Below, piece after piece: positions 49,320 to 60,755 of a DNA stretch of 64,000 nucleotides. The stretch's first letter is position 1, and each line of letters begins with the position of its first letter. Made by a program: the position numbers and the translations under genes. Under the pieces are notes generated by a model. That model searched no databases, was not told the origin of the DNA, and saw nothing but the letters and a program-made list of their open reading frames with translations. Source of the stretch: Bilabrum cf. latius (taxonomy: Eukaryota; Bigyra: Bicosoecida; Bigyra; Bicosoecida); NCBI GenBank assembly GCA_965178125.1, contig OZ237740.1, positions 1,116,001-1,180,000 of the forward strand, written 5' to 3'.

Positions 49320-49523
49320 CTTGCACGGGCTGCCGAGCGAGGCCTTCATGACCGGATATAATAAACGAAAAAAAGACATGCACTGCACCGGCTCCCCGGG
49401 CTCCCTGACGCACACACATGCATGGATGGACCCAAACAGATCTAGCGGCGTGTCGCCGACCACATTGGCCACCCCTATCGGGCCCCACTCTCTCCTCTCT
49501 CCTCTCTCTCGCCCTCCTCTCCC

Positions 49524-51203
49524 TCACCTCCGTGCTCCCCCTTGGAAGAGGGGCTCATCGTTGCTGGAGGCCTCCCCGCTCACCACGTCCCCCCTCAGCA
49601 CCGCGGGGGCACCTCTCTTGTTCCCTGGCTGTCCCTGCCTGTGCTCCGCCTCGTCGAACCTCTGCACGAACAGATCGGCCACGATCAGACAGGTCCCCTA
49701 CAGCACGTGCAGGCCGAGCAAGATCCAGATCTTCACCCACAGGCCCAGGGAGCCCAGCGAGGCGGACCCGATGCCGATGCCCATCTGCACCGCGAAGCCG
49801 ACGCTCTGCCACATCTTGAGGTTGCCCATGGCCGCCTCGCGGTCCGACTCACGGGGCAGGTAGTGCGATGACTGCAGCGTGGCAGGGACCTGCGACTCCC
49901 ACACGGCATCTCCGATCGCAAACAGCACCGCAGGCCCGAACGCCTGGGCCCATGCCTCCCAGCTGCCCTCCTTGGGGTTGTCCATGCTGAGCAGCACGAG
50001 CATGAGAGCGAAGAAGAGCACGTGGGCTCCCACCGCGATGTAGACGGTGCCCCTGCGGCCCACGATCGCAGCCACGTTGCCCAGGAACCACGAGAAGACC
50101 GCGTTCACGAGGTAGAAGGAAGCGGTCACGTACCCGACGTTCGACTTGGGCAGCAGGTCGCGCGCGGTCCCGTTGGCAGTGTAGAACGAGGCAAAGTCGC
50201 CGAAGAAGAAACCAAGGGACATGCCGTTGTAGAGAATATTGGGGAGCAGCAGCCCCATCCGCGGGTCTGTCATGGCAAGCATGAGTGTCTGCACGAGCCC
50301 GACCTGCTGGGTACCCTCGTCCTTGCCCTGCTGCTGCTGCTGCTTGCGCAGGTTTTCAGGGGAGAATGCGTCGGACATGGGCCCGTCCGGGGCCCCAATC
50401 GAGCCGCCGTCCGAGCCGATGGAACCCACGCGGTTGCCGCCTCCGCGGCGCTGGATGCTGCCGGCCTGGGACGGGGCTGTGGCGGCCGCCGTCCCAGAGC
50501 CCGGCGGGCCGGGGGCGTCCAGGAGAGAAGCTGCCTCGGTGCTTTTGGCGGCGTGCTCGGTCGCCTCTCCCGCGCCGGCAATGTCGGGCAGCAGCAGGAA
50601 GATGAGCACGCCCAGTCCAGCCGCGCATCCCAGGACAATAAACAGAATATCGTTGATTTTGTGCTCGTCGCCCGGGCCGTAGTGCTTGGTGAGGCCCTGC
50701 TGGATAGCGCTCGCAAGCACAGTCCCAGTGAAACCGTTGAACTGAAAGGATCCGAAGAATATGCTATTGTACCGCCCCGTCTCAACCACGTCCGACGTTC
50801 CCCATGAACGGGACTGGAGGATGGCAGAGGCTCCGACAAACATGCCCTGGCCAGTCCACACCAGCCCCGCACCGAGTCCGACCAAAATCCAGAAGGGCAG
50901 AGAGAGTCCCCAGCTTGGCTTCAGGTTGGTGAAAACCAGTGCCACATACGGAATGGCACCGAGGATGACGGCCCACTTGGGGCTCATATACCGCACAATC
51001 GCCGGCGCGAACACGCAAGTCAACGCGAACGTAAAGTACAGCAAACCAATGCATGCGCGGGCCAAATCCTTGTCAAGAAGGGATGTAGCAAGCGCCTAAG
51101 CGGTGTTGTAAGCCATAAATACGCCGAAGAAGCCGACAGAGATTACGATGACGCCCCAGGTGTAGCTTTTGGGCGCATCGGAAGCCTTGCTTGTCTGCGC
51201 CAT
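49524..51203 (-). CDS. UNC93-like major facilitator superfamily protein
   Basis: 559 residues from ATG 51203 to TGA (49524-49526). UNC93-type proteins are multi-pass membrane proteins related to MFS transporters. The first helix reads WGVIVISVGFFGVFMAYNTA-UAG-ALATSL; family members have AYNTAQN here, so the TAG at 51096 occupies the conserved Gln. Further helices follow: ACIGLLYFTFALTCVFAPAI, AVILGAIPYVALVFTN, LPFWILVGLGAGLVWTGQG with a YNSIFFGSFQ motif, and a set of C-terminal ones. A hydrophilic loop of about 100 residues with a Gln run splits the two halves. A second TAG (49698) precedes a 58-residue cytosolic tail. Substrate is unknown. Confidence 0.83.
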
Positions 51204-51497
51204 ACCTTCAAGATCCTACCCGGTCCGGATCGGGAGTGCCAGATTTTGCGCGCGACGCCGCAGTTTGTATTGCTACAAGCAACTGGGGAGGTTTATAGGG
51301 TTGGCTCGGACTGCCTTTTTCAGACGGACAATATGAAGCCTAAAATCATCATGTCTATCCGGATTGGGCGCGTGAAATGTGCTCGCAACAATGACGCGGC
51401 GCGATACGGTTGCGAAGTGCGTGAATGAAACGCCACACGGAGCAACAAGTGCGTTGAGTCCGCCCGCAGCGCAGCAGCGATCGGCTTGCGCGCGCTC

Positions 51498-53478
51498 TCA
51501 CTGGTGCTGCATGCTGCGGGCCAAGGCGAGGTCGATGTCAGCCTGCTCCGCGCTCCCAGCCCCCGACGGCGCGACTGCATCTGCCGAGTCCAGCACGTAC
51601 CCACCCGAGGCACCCCCCCCTTCCCCGCGCAAGGCCTTCTTGCCGTGTCTCGACGCCAAGAACCCCCTGCTGGATGCCACCCTCGCCTCGGCCTCCGAGA
51701 CCCGCTCGGCCATATCTGCCGCCGCCACGATCTTCTTCTGAAGCGCGGCCAGCGAGGCGGGGTCGTCGAACGTGGGCATGGGCGCGTCAAAGTTAACGGT
51801 GCCAGTGGCCCGGTCCACCCTCGCGAAGATGCTCCGCTTGGCGCACATGTCGAGGATGACCCGCTCGGCAGCCTGGGGGGACTCCAGGCCCGTCCGCGCG
51901 GCGATATCGGACAGATCCAGCCGGAGGTACGTCCTCGTCAGCTTGCGGATAGACGTGCGCTCCAGCTGGGAAATGGCCAGCTTGACCATCCCCAAGGTCC
52001 CGTCCTCCCGGAACTCGTCCAGGTTGCGCCGCACCACCTCGTCCAGGGGCATGGACCCGTGGCCGCCCCGCCCACCGCGGGGTCCCCCGCCACCACCGGA
52101 CCTGCCGGTTCCCGAGGCGGAATCAGCCCCACTCCCACCCGCACTCGCCCCCGCACCCGCGCCCGCGCCCGCGCCTTTACCGCCCTCCGCGCCCCCCTTG
52201 CCCCCCTCTGCCGACTCGGGGTCCACCAGCGTCGCCTCTCGCGCCTTGCGTGCGATCGCGGTGGCCCCTGCACCCGCCCCGGCCGCAGACCTGTACGCCG
52301 CCGCAAACTGGTAGTACGCCTGGTTGGCCTTCTCGAGGTTGTACGAGACCGGCTTGGACATGAGATCGCTAGGCAGGGTGGGCACGCTGCCCGTCGCGAT
52401 GATGCTGCCCAGCATCCACTTGGCGTGCGCGCCCACGACGAGCTTGGAGAGGCCCCTCCCCGGCAGCTCCATGCACCTCTGGAAGAGCTCCACGGCCTCC
52501 TCCCATCGCTCCAGACCCGCGAGGGCCGTGCCCCCGAAGTAGTGAAACTCGAGGAACTCCAGAGGGGTCAGCCCCGTCCGCTTGGGGTCGATGTCCAGCT
52601 TCGGGTGCTCAGCAAAGGAGGCGGCTAGCTTGAAGTGGGACCGCCCCACGCTCTCCCGGACTGCAGTGCACTGTAGCGGCCACAGGGTGGCAGAGTCGGC
52701 GGGGTGCACCTCGCGGGCGCACCGCAGGATGAGCGGGAACACCTCCCCGCCGCGGTTGCGCTCGCGGAGAGACTTTGCGGCGCACTGGCAGCACGCGTCA
52801 GCTGCGGTAAGATATAAAGAAATTCGGTGGGATGTGCAAGCGCTCGTTGTCGAAGTGTGCAGATAGCGAGCGTCGCCGATCCGGGCGATGATGGGCATCT
52901 GCAACAAAGACTCACTCGCTCCACCCGCCCGCCTCAAATCGCCAACCGGTGCGTCTCGCAGCACACGAAGCAGCAGCTCCAAGATCCACGCTTTATCGCC
53001 CTTGCGCTCCCACCGAGCCACTTCCAGCTTTTCCTTATGCTCTGGCTTCATCTTTGCGGGAGGCTTCAATGCCATCGTTTTCTCGTAGATCGCAGGCCTG
53101 TGATCCAAGTAAACAACTAAACGCGCGAATAGAAATGTGGTTAACTGGGCAGCGAAGGCCGCTCGCGTACCAGGCGCCAAGGGCTCACAAGAAATGCGCC
53201 AGAAGCTCCGCGTGTCTATCTACACGCAAGCGTTCGACCTTGTCGGTCAAATAGAATGGATGATCCGCGATTGCCTTCCTAGTCGATTCGTGTCGAATCA
53301 TTCTGCTAAGTTGCGCAACGTCCTCTGGCTCTGTAACAGAGCAAGCCGCGGCAACGAGCGAATCAATTTGCTCGATGCTCGCCTAAATTCGATCAGTCAC
53401 CTTAACATCGCGGGCTCGAGCAGGCCCATCTACACGAATATCAAGCGTGCGAACTCCTCCCAAAAATGTAGGAAACAT
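51498..53478 (-). CDS. COPS3: PCI-domain protein, probable COP9 signalosome subunit 3
   Basis: At least two exons, 53478-53189 and 53097-51498 (TGA), with a 91 nt intron (GTGAGC...CACAG); about 629 residues. CSN3 is part of the complex that removes NEDD8 from cullins. The centre matches CSN3 helical repeats (LEFLEFHYFGGTALAGLERW, EEAVELFQRCMELPG). The PCI winged helix near the end reads LTRTYLRLDLSDIAARTGLE...DMCAKRSIFARVDRATGTVNF. The N-terminal exon (SIEQIDSLVAAACSVTEPED...) joins in frame but is less clearly CSN3. One TAG (53383) lies in it, and a further intron near 52900 is possible. A Gly/Ala-rich insert precedes the PCI domain. The last residues are Gln/Met-rich. Confidence 0.72.
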
Positions 53479-53623
53479 GGTCAGTGCTTATTGTTCGCTC
53501 GAGAACGCATGCCTCGGATCTCACCTGTCGCCGCGCATACCTGCGGAACCGCCGGGCGACTGCTGCGTGGCCCTACTCTTGGCTTGCCTCAAGTACCCTC
53601 AAAAAACCTAAATTGCACGTTTA

Positions 53624-55744
53624 TCAAGTCAAATTAATGTGCTGCAGCAGTAGGCGACCGGGAGACGGCCTACCCCGAGCTGCCGCGCGGCCGAAGCCCC
53701 CCGCCGGGCCGGGCCCAACAGCAGGCGGGGTGGCGCCAGCACCAGCACCAGCTCCAGCACCAGCACCAGCACCAGCACCAGCACCAGCACCAGCGGCGGC
53801 CGATACCCCTCTCCACCCCCCTGCCCCAGCAGGAGGGGCACGCTCGGGAGTGGGGACACCGGGGCGTGGCGGTGGCACCCCCACCGGCGGCCTCACGGTC
53901 GCCAGCGCCGCGTCGATCTGTCCCCGCAGGAAGGGCGGCACCAGCCTCGCGCCCCTGTCGATGAGCACACCCGCCACGGCGTGCTCGCCCTGAGCACGAG
54001 CAACGAACAGAGGGGTGCGCTGTGCGTGGTTCGGCCTGTTCAGCAGACCAGGACACGCGTCCCCCAGCTAGGCCCCCAGCTCCACCCACCCCTTCCTCGC
54101 GCACACGTGGAGAGCGTTGTCCCCCGAGGCAGGATCCCGCGCCGCGGCACCTTCTAGCTCGCCGGCCTGCAGCCAGCCTCTGGCCAGCCACCGCCTCGCC
54201 TGCGACTCGCTGACGTCACTGTGCTGCAGAGCCCGCAAGGCCCACCGGCTGGGGTCACCCCCAAGCGCAGGGCCGGGCCGTCCGGTGCTCTCATCCACCA
54301 CTGTCCAGCTCCCCAGCCCGGGCACGTGATCCTCATCCTCGTCCTCGTCCGCAGGCTGCCCCGCGTGTCCATCCCTGGTGGGTGCCACAGTGGACGTTCC
54401 CCGGCTCGGCGCGGGGTCTTCCTCGGCGGGTCCTGCCGCTTCCAAAGCCCCGGTTGCAACCGCCTGCCCACTCGCTGCACTTGTCACGCCATTCTCACCC
54501 GCTGCACACAGTATCCCAGGTCCTGGCGCCCCACTACTGGCGTACGGAGGGGGGGCCTGGGGCACCTCTCCGGTCTCCTCCATGGCCTCCCTTCCGCCTG
54601 CCTCAGCACTGCCGACTGGTGCAGCAGGTGGCGTGCATGCAGCTTCCTCCTCCAGCCCTCTCCTGCTCGCCTCGTCTGCCTGCTGCTGCAGCGCCACCGC
54701 CACGTCCATGGACTCCTGCGGGCTGGGCGATGCAGGCCCGCCGTAGTCCCGTCCACTGGCAGGCACATCTACGAAAGAGCCAGCTGCCATCAAGTCTTCT
54801 CCAGCACTTGGTAAGGCAGTCGGCCGCCCCTCGTCAACTGCACCTCCGAGCTGTCGGCTCTCGGGACCGGCTGTAGGTGAGGCACCCGCGGGTGTGCCTG
54901 CGCCTGCAAACTCGGCGTCGCCTTCAGGAGAGTGCGTGTTATCGGACATGGTCGGAGCACTGGGCACGCCCTGATACCCGGCTGCGTCGCTAATTTCGTC
55001 TTCCGTGAAAGTTGCACCCTCTGCGACGCCACTGGCAGTGTGGTTCGGAGCTGGGAGCAGGTGCTCTTGTCCGAGCACCGCGGCGTGCGTCTAGCTGGTC
55101 GCCCACTCGCTCTCGGTCCCCCTGTGCCAGTACAAATACCCAGAAGACGGATCGTGGGATAGCACCCAGCCGTTTGGTCCATCAAGAATGGCTCCATGTT
55201 CCTGTTGGCCTGCTAAAGCCAGCGTGCCGTGATCGACCTCGCCAATGGCGGCAGAACGGCGCGACCACGCGTGCGAGATTCCCTAGTTCGCTTCGCAAAT
55301 CTTGTGTAAGCAAGCGACCAGCATGCCTGGCAAGCACGTGTTGGACAGAGATGATGGAGAGCACTACCATATAGTCACGAGGTCCTGGGCAGTGCCAATC
55401 TCGTCCTCGTCCCGCAGCGTTGAGGCCCATTCCAAAATTGCTTCTTCGTCGGTAAACTTTGATGGAAGCAAGCTCGCTGCAAGCAAAATCGCCACATGAA
55501 CGGGATCATTAGCTTCTAGACTTGGTAATGCCTCCATTCCTGCTCGGCAACACGTTTCTCGCTGCGATATCGATAATGCCGGGTACTTGCTCAGGTGCTC
55601 GCCACACACGAATAGCTCGGACTGCGTGCTTTGCAACAGACAGTGCCGCAGCATCAATTCAACTGCCCGTTGGAGTTGATTTGATACGCTGAGGGCGCGC
55701 AGAAAGGGCGCATTCTCACCAGACGAAGTGCAGAGAGCGGTCCC
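53624..55744 (-). CDS. Protein with WW-like segment and C-terminal ankyrin repeats (5' end unresolved)
   Basis: One frame is open from 55744 down to TGA 53624-53626 if TAGs at 55364, 55283, 55091 and 54068 are read as Gln; about 706 residues. The N-terminal part is helical (VSNQLQRAVELMLRHCLLQS; FTDEEAILEWASTLRDEDEI). A WW-like segment follows: GWVLSHDPSSGYLYWHRGTE with SEWATS. After a long acidic Pro/Ala-rich linker come ankyrin-like units: GDNALHVCARKGWVELGA-UAG, then LLNRPNHAQRTPLFVARAQG and AVAGVLIDRGARLVPP. A Gly-Ala run and a short tail end it. TAG 54068 lies within an ankyrin helix. TGA at 55745 marks the limit of the frame; the true start is in an exon I could not place. Function is unknown, probably a scaffold. 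Confidence 0.6.
53738..53793. repeat. AGCACC hexanucleotide array (Gly-Ala codons on minus strand)
   Basis: About nine AGCACC/AGCTCC hexamers form the reverse complement of the GGTGCT array seen at 40649-40806, inside a different gene. Confidence 0.9.
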
Positions 55745-55747
55745 TCA

Positions 55748-56004
55748 ACTCCAATTATCTTCTTCAAGTTGCCCTAGATACAAGTTCCTGAATGCTAAAC
55801 TCAGTCACTGCGCCATTTCATTACAATTGACTTCACGAATCAAGACGTGACAACAGTATACTGCCGTATGTTTTGGATGTGCGCATCGAGTGGCGTCGTC
55901 GTCACCGCTTGTTCCGGTGGTTCTGGCTTTGCTGCGGCGAGCTGGCCGCTGTGCTAGCACGCAGGGCACTGCCTCCAGTTGCTGCCTCTCGAGCACGGCT
56001 GCAA
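55748..56004. other. Unassigned stretch
   Basis: It lies between the 5' end of the ankyrin protein frame and the 3' end of the coiled-coil gene. It probably holds the missing first exon(s) of the former. I cannot place them with confidence. Confidence 0.4.
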
Positions 56005-58280
56005 TCAGCCGCTTCCGACCCCTCTCTACTCCCCTCCACTCCCATCTCCACCGGACACGGACCCAGACGTCCTGCCACTCCTTCGGCCGTGCAGCACCTG
56101 GTCCAGCGAGACCCCCCCCTTGTCCCCCACCAAGTGCGAAAAGTCGGGCTTCGGTCTGCCGAGCAGGTGCCTGCTAGACTTGGGTGTCACGTCCATGTAG
56201 ATGCGCCCGACTTCCATGTTATCCACCGCGCGCTGCAGGTGGGCAGGCAGAGGCCTACCACCACCGTGCCCATCAGCATAGGTCTACCCCTGCTGCTGGA
56301 CCCCCTGCTGCTAGTAGCCACCCGGCCCTGGCCCTGCATTACCCCCCTCGGGCCCCTGACCCCCAGCCCCCGCTTCACCCCCCGCATCGTATCCCCCCAC
56401 GTGATCCCCACTCCCTCTCCCACCACCTCCCCCCATCAGCGCCGCAGCCCCCGCCTCGCCTATCTGCTGCGCCACCTCCCTGCGAGCCTAGTGGAACTCA
56501 AGAGCCCGCGCCCCGTACCCCTGCCCCACTGCTTCCTGCCTCCTCCTCTCCGCCGCCACCTTCTCCCTCTCTAGTCGCATCTTCTCCGCCCGCACCTGGG
56601 AACGGGCAAACAGCCTGTCGAAGGCGGTGTCCGTGTCGCCGCCGGCCTCCGCCCCGCTGCTCACTCCCCCGCTCCCGCGACGCCCGCCCTTCCGACCCCT
56701 ACCCTTTTCCTTCTTACCACGGGCCCCGCCCCCCACTGTTCCCCGGCTCCGCTTGCCCTCCGTGACCGGATCCCCGGCCCGCGCTCCGTATCCCCCGAAG
56801 TTGGCGTGATATCCCCCAGCCGGCATGCCCTGCTGCTGCTGCTGCTGCGAACCCATCGCACTGCGGAACTGGTTCTGCTCGTCCGCGGCGGCGCCCGGCT
56901 GCCAATATGCCTGTGGTGGAACTACCCCGCTCCCCTGCGCGGCGCCCGGCGGAACCGGATTCCGGTGACCTCTCGCACTCAGCGAGCCCGGGGGCATGCC
57001 GTACGCGTCGCCCTGGCCCAACGAGAGCCCATGACCATGACCATGACCACGAGCATGCCCGCTCCCATACCCCGCATTGCCGCCCGGCGGACCCGGCAGT
57101 GAACGAGCCAACGGATCTCTATCGTCACCCCCAGCACCCCTGCGGGACCCCCCCACGCGCGCCGATAGCGGCACCTTCCCCCCGATGCCCCCACCCGGGG
57201 GGAGCCGACCCGTCGCCGAGGCCCCTCCCAGGCCAAGCCCGGGCACCCGAGGCCGCGGGAACCGCCGTCCTCCTGCTCCTGCTCCTGCTCCTCCCGTGCC
57301 CTGCCCTGGGCCTTGGGGTTGAGCGAGCACGGCCCCGGCAGCCGCCAGCCGCTTGCGGTTGGGTCCCAGCCCCAGCTCCCTGAACTGCTGCTTGGCTGTT
57401 TCGTGCGCCCTGTGGAGCCGCTCCACATCATTCTTCAGCTGCAGATTCTCCTGCTTCATCCGCACGTAGTCACCGAACGCCGAGGAACCTTCCTTGAGCC
57501 CCTCTTGGAGCCGCTGCCGCAGATCGTCGAGAGCGGCGGCTAGCTGGGCAAGCTCTGTCTTCTGCTGCCCGATCTGCGCGCGGGCTTCCCGCAGGGCCGT
57601 GGCCTGGGTTGCGTTCTTGTCTCTCAGCGCGATTATTTCCAGCTCGGCCACGCGCAGCTGCTCCCTGCCTCGCTTCAGCTCGGACTCCATGTCGTTGTGC
57701 TTGGCGTGCCACCCCGCAGCCTCCGCGCGGGCCGCGCGGGCAGCCGCCTCTGCTCGTTTCTAGTGACTCGCTGCGTTCGCCGTCGATGAGCGCTCGCGCC
57801 GGAGATCTGCCTCCAGGCTCTCTCGCTCTTCCCTTCGCTCGGCATGCTCCCGCTCAAGCTTCTCGCGGAGATCCTCCAGCTCAAACGTGCTTGCACCGCC
57901 CTGTCCCTCGCCCTGGCCACCACCCCCTTTTGCTCTGCTGGCTAGCTCCTCTCGCAGTTGGAACGCCTCGGCGCGCGATTCGTCCCGCTACTTGCTCACC
58001 TGCGCAACAGCAACCCACCAGCGCTAGAGCGAACGTGCGGGGCATAACACATAAACCTGGGCTTGCACTACACACTTTTCCTTACCTTAGAAAGCTATTC
58101 TTGCAGATCAGCGACCCTGGCATTGCTAGTAGTCCCCCCCGACCCCTCGCTCAGCCCTGCTGCCTCTCTAAGAGCTGCCTCAGATCTCAGGGCAACTTCA
58201 AGACGCTCAAGGCAACGTCGATGCCGCTTTTTTAACAAGGAGAGCTCCTTTGCTACCAGCTGCTACCCATCCTGAGCCAT
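56005..58280 (-). CDS. Coiled-coil protein with Gly-rich middle region
   Basis: Two exons, 58280-58086 and 57999-56005 (TGA), with an 86 nt intron (GTAAGG...GCGCAG); 729 residues. The first 290 residues are a long coiled coil: LVAKELSLLKKRHRRCLERL, VADLQE-UAG-LSK joined to VSK-UAG-RDESRAEAFQLREEL, and LEDLREKLEREHAERREERE. The middle is Gly/Pro/His-rich (ARGHGHGHGLSLGQGD), then Lys-rich. A second helix (FARSQVRAEKMRLEREKVAA) follows and an end segment (YMDVTPKSSRHLLGRPKPDF). Eight TAGs are read as Gln (58263, 58095, 57988, 57760, 56488, 56311, 56284, 56026). Several fall at heptad positions that suit Gln, and one directly precedes CAG CAG. It may be a cytoskeletal or centrosomal protein, but no family is recognised. 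Confidence 0.7.
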
Positions 58281-58969
58281 TGGTACAACGATTCCAGAGA
58301 TATTCGTTGCGATAAAGTTGCTCCGAACGGATCGTCCCGCCGCCGAACGAATCCAGCATGTCGATTGCCGAAGGTTCACTGCCGCGGTCGCACGACGCCG
58401 TGACGACGGCCTGTTGGTGGTCGCACGGCACCCTTGGACCAGACTATCGCATGGGGTCCCTGAGGTTGGAGTGGTCAGTCCCAAGTTTGGGTGGTGCCAT
58501 TCGCAAGCCAGGCTTGCGTAGTGAGGTGACATGCGCCATGCCTAGCAGCTACAGGCTGCAGCAGATCGAAATAGTGAAGGCTTGCTCATAGGCCGTGTGT
58601 CACAGCCATTTGGGACTAAGATTGGCGTTATCATGGCAAGGTGCATAGATGCACGTGCTGATACAGAGGATACCAAGAGTGCAGGCTCCCATGCCTGCCT
58701 AGCAGCCGGTGCGCTGCCATCACCCAATCCGATCCTGGTCGAGGCCTCCAGCCCAACAGCAGCGCCGAGTGTCCTCCCGCCTATGCGGAGAGGATCGTGA
58801 GAGCCCTTGGACATGGATGCTCTACACTTGTGTCGCTGCATGATCGCCATGATTGGCGTTTTGGCCTCGTCGGGCCACGCAAGTGAGATCGCACAGGTGC
58901 CGCGGCGCCATCGTCATCGCTGTCAACCGGTGTCTTGCCGCCCCCGAACAACTCGTATCACGAAACGGG
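58281..58969. other. Unresolved region between divergent genes, possibly with plus-strand exons
   Basis: It holds the promoter of the coiled-coil gene. Two overlapping plus-strand frames are open when TAG is sense: 58358-58845 (includes YRMGSLRLEWSVPSLGGAIR) and 58531-58800 (includes FGTKIGVIMARCIDARADTE). Either could be an exon of the thioredoxin gene downstream or of a separate small gene. I found no decisive splice pattern. Confidence 0.3.
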
Positions 58970-60303
58970 ATGCTATCGGCAAGTTCTGACAAGCATTTCA
59001 GAGAATGGATTGGACAGAATCCCAGCAGTGTTGCACTATTCTCTGCACCCTGGTGCAAGGCCTGCAAGAGGGCAAAACCAGAGGTGGCCCAAACTTTGCA
59101 ACAGCAATCTGTGCCTTCCATTGAGGTAGATGCTGACACCATGGAGGAAATTACCGAGGAGCACAAAGTGACAAAACTGCCCACTGTGCTAGTATTCAAG
59201 AATGGAGCACCGGTGGGCAGAGCTTCGGGCCCGAACGCTTCGGATCTGATTGCCATTGTCGTCTCCTGCGGGTTGCTCGAAAATATCGAGAAATCTGCGG
59301 CAGATAGCGATGCGCCGCCCGCCAAACGTGCACGCGTAGATGGAAAAGAGCATTCTCAGGCTGTCCCCATCCAGGGCGCTGCGAGTGGCGCTGGGGCCGA
59401 CGGAGTTGCAGCAGTCAGTTGTTCCAACGGGCAGGCGCACGTTGGGAGCAAGCGCAGCGAACCTGATGCCTCCAGCCCACCGGTTCCCACTTTGACTGAT
59501 AAGATCATACCGGATGGATTCGAAGGCGTGGTAAAGACGGACTGGACTCCGTCGGAGGCCTCCTTGTTTGTGAAGGCAACTGAGTTGCAGGTTGGGGCAC
59601 CGGTAAGTACAATTGGACACAAGCTGGACAAGTCGCATCAAGATATTGTTGGAAATGCATTTGCATCTAGCCCAGGGGCGCTTCCAAGCGACGAACTTGA
59701 GAGCATGCTGCGGTACAGAATCCCAAACCTGACGGACGACGGCACTTGTGGGGTCGGCCTGCAGGCGCAGCCATTCGATTTGGGCGCCGAGATCCTGGGC
59801 CTGTCTCCAGGCACTATACTGCCGCCTACTGACCCGAGGATAATCCGTCTGTGGCGCCTGCGCCAGATCGTCCAGGCGCTCGCTCGGGCCACGGGTGCCG
59901 AATGGGTGGGACTGTACCGCAAGGTGGACCGGCAGCAGGCGCAGGAGCAGGAGAGCGAGGCCGCCGCCGCGAAGCGAACCGCGGCAGAGGCCCGCGCGAG
60001 AGCGGGCCGCGGCCCCGCCGGCGCAGACAAGCCCACTGCTATCGGGGGCCACGAGGACGCCCCCGTGGTGCTGGTCAAGGAGGCCTACGTGGGGTCTGCC
60101 AGCCGCCCCTACTTCCCGCTGACCGAGGCATTCGCTGCCAAGAGCAACAACAGCACCGTGGCCATGACGAAGAAGACCATGGTGTACCACCACGTAGATG
60201 CAGTGCACGACGGCGCGGGGAAGGGCGAGGAGGCCAACGGCGAGGCCACGGGGGCAGCCAGCGGGCAACACGAAGAAACCCCTTCCAGCAAGGCAGCCTC
60301 CTT

Positions 60304-60337
<34 letters not shown>

Positions 60338-60604
60338 CCTGCTCCCTCTTCTTCTTCGTCTGCTACCGCTGCTGCGGACGGCCGGTCAGGTGCCAGTCCG
60401 TACTACGTGTGCGACACGCGCGTGCAGTTCGAGCTCTGCGCGCCCATCCTGGACAGCCGCACGGGGGAGGTGCTCGGCATCCTCGACCTAGAGGCGTGGA
60501 GGCCCAGGCACCTCGCGCGGGCCGGGGTGGCACTGGCCCTGCAGGTGTGCTAGCGGTTAGGAGAGATGGGCCCTGCTTTCTCGGGTGAGGCGGGCTCGGT
60601 GTGA
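58970..60604 (+). CDS. Thioredoxin-GAF fusion protein
   Basis: 544 residues from ATG 58970 to TGA 60602-60604. Residues 1-110 are a thioredoxin fold with active site APWCKACKRAKP, then VPSIEVDADTMEEITEEHKV and the cis-Pro loop KLPTVLVFKNG. A Lys/Arg nuclear-type patch and linker follow. The C-terminal half resembles a GAF domain of the free-Met-sulfoxide-reductase/plant type: LRQIVQALARATGAEWVGLY, VLVKEAYVGSASRPYFPLTE, QFELCAPILDSRTGEVLGIL and DLEAWRPRHL. A Ser tract encoded by TCCTCG repeats (60300-60345) interrupts it. TAG at 60551 (ALQVC-UAG-RLGEMG) extends the end by 17 residues. A role in redox sensing is inference. An upstream exon cannot be excluded. Confidence 0.78.
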
Positions 60605-60755
60605 CAGCGGGTCCGGCTTGAACAGATGGATGGATTTTTTGCGTGTTTGCGGCAAAGTGATCGCAACAATGCCCCCATGCGTTGACGATCGTTTTGACAC
60701 TATATCTGCCATTCCGGTCTGTTCTTTACAATTAAAACATCTTTCCTACACTTCC

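Noticed and set aside
49240-49520. Possible CRISPR or satellite
   Set aside because: Only a TTGG microsatellite is present; there are no spaced direct repeats.
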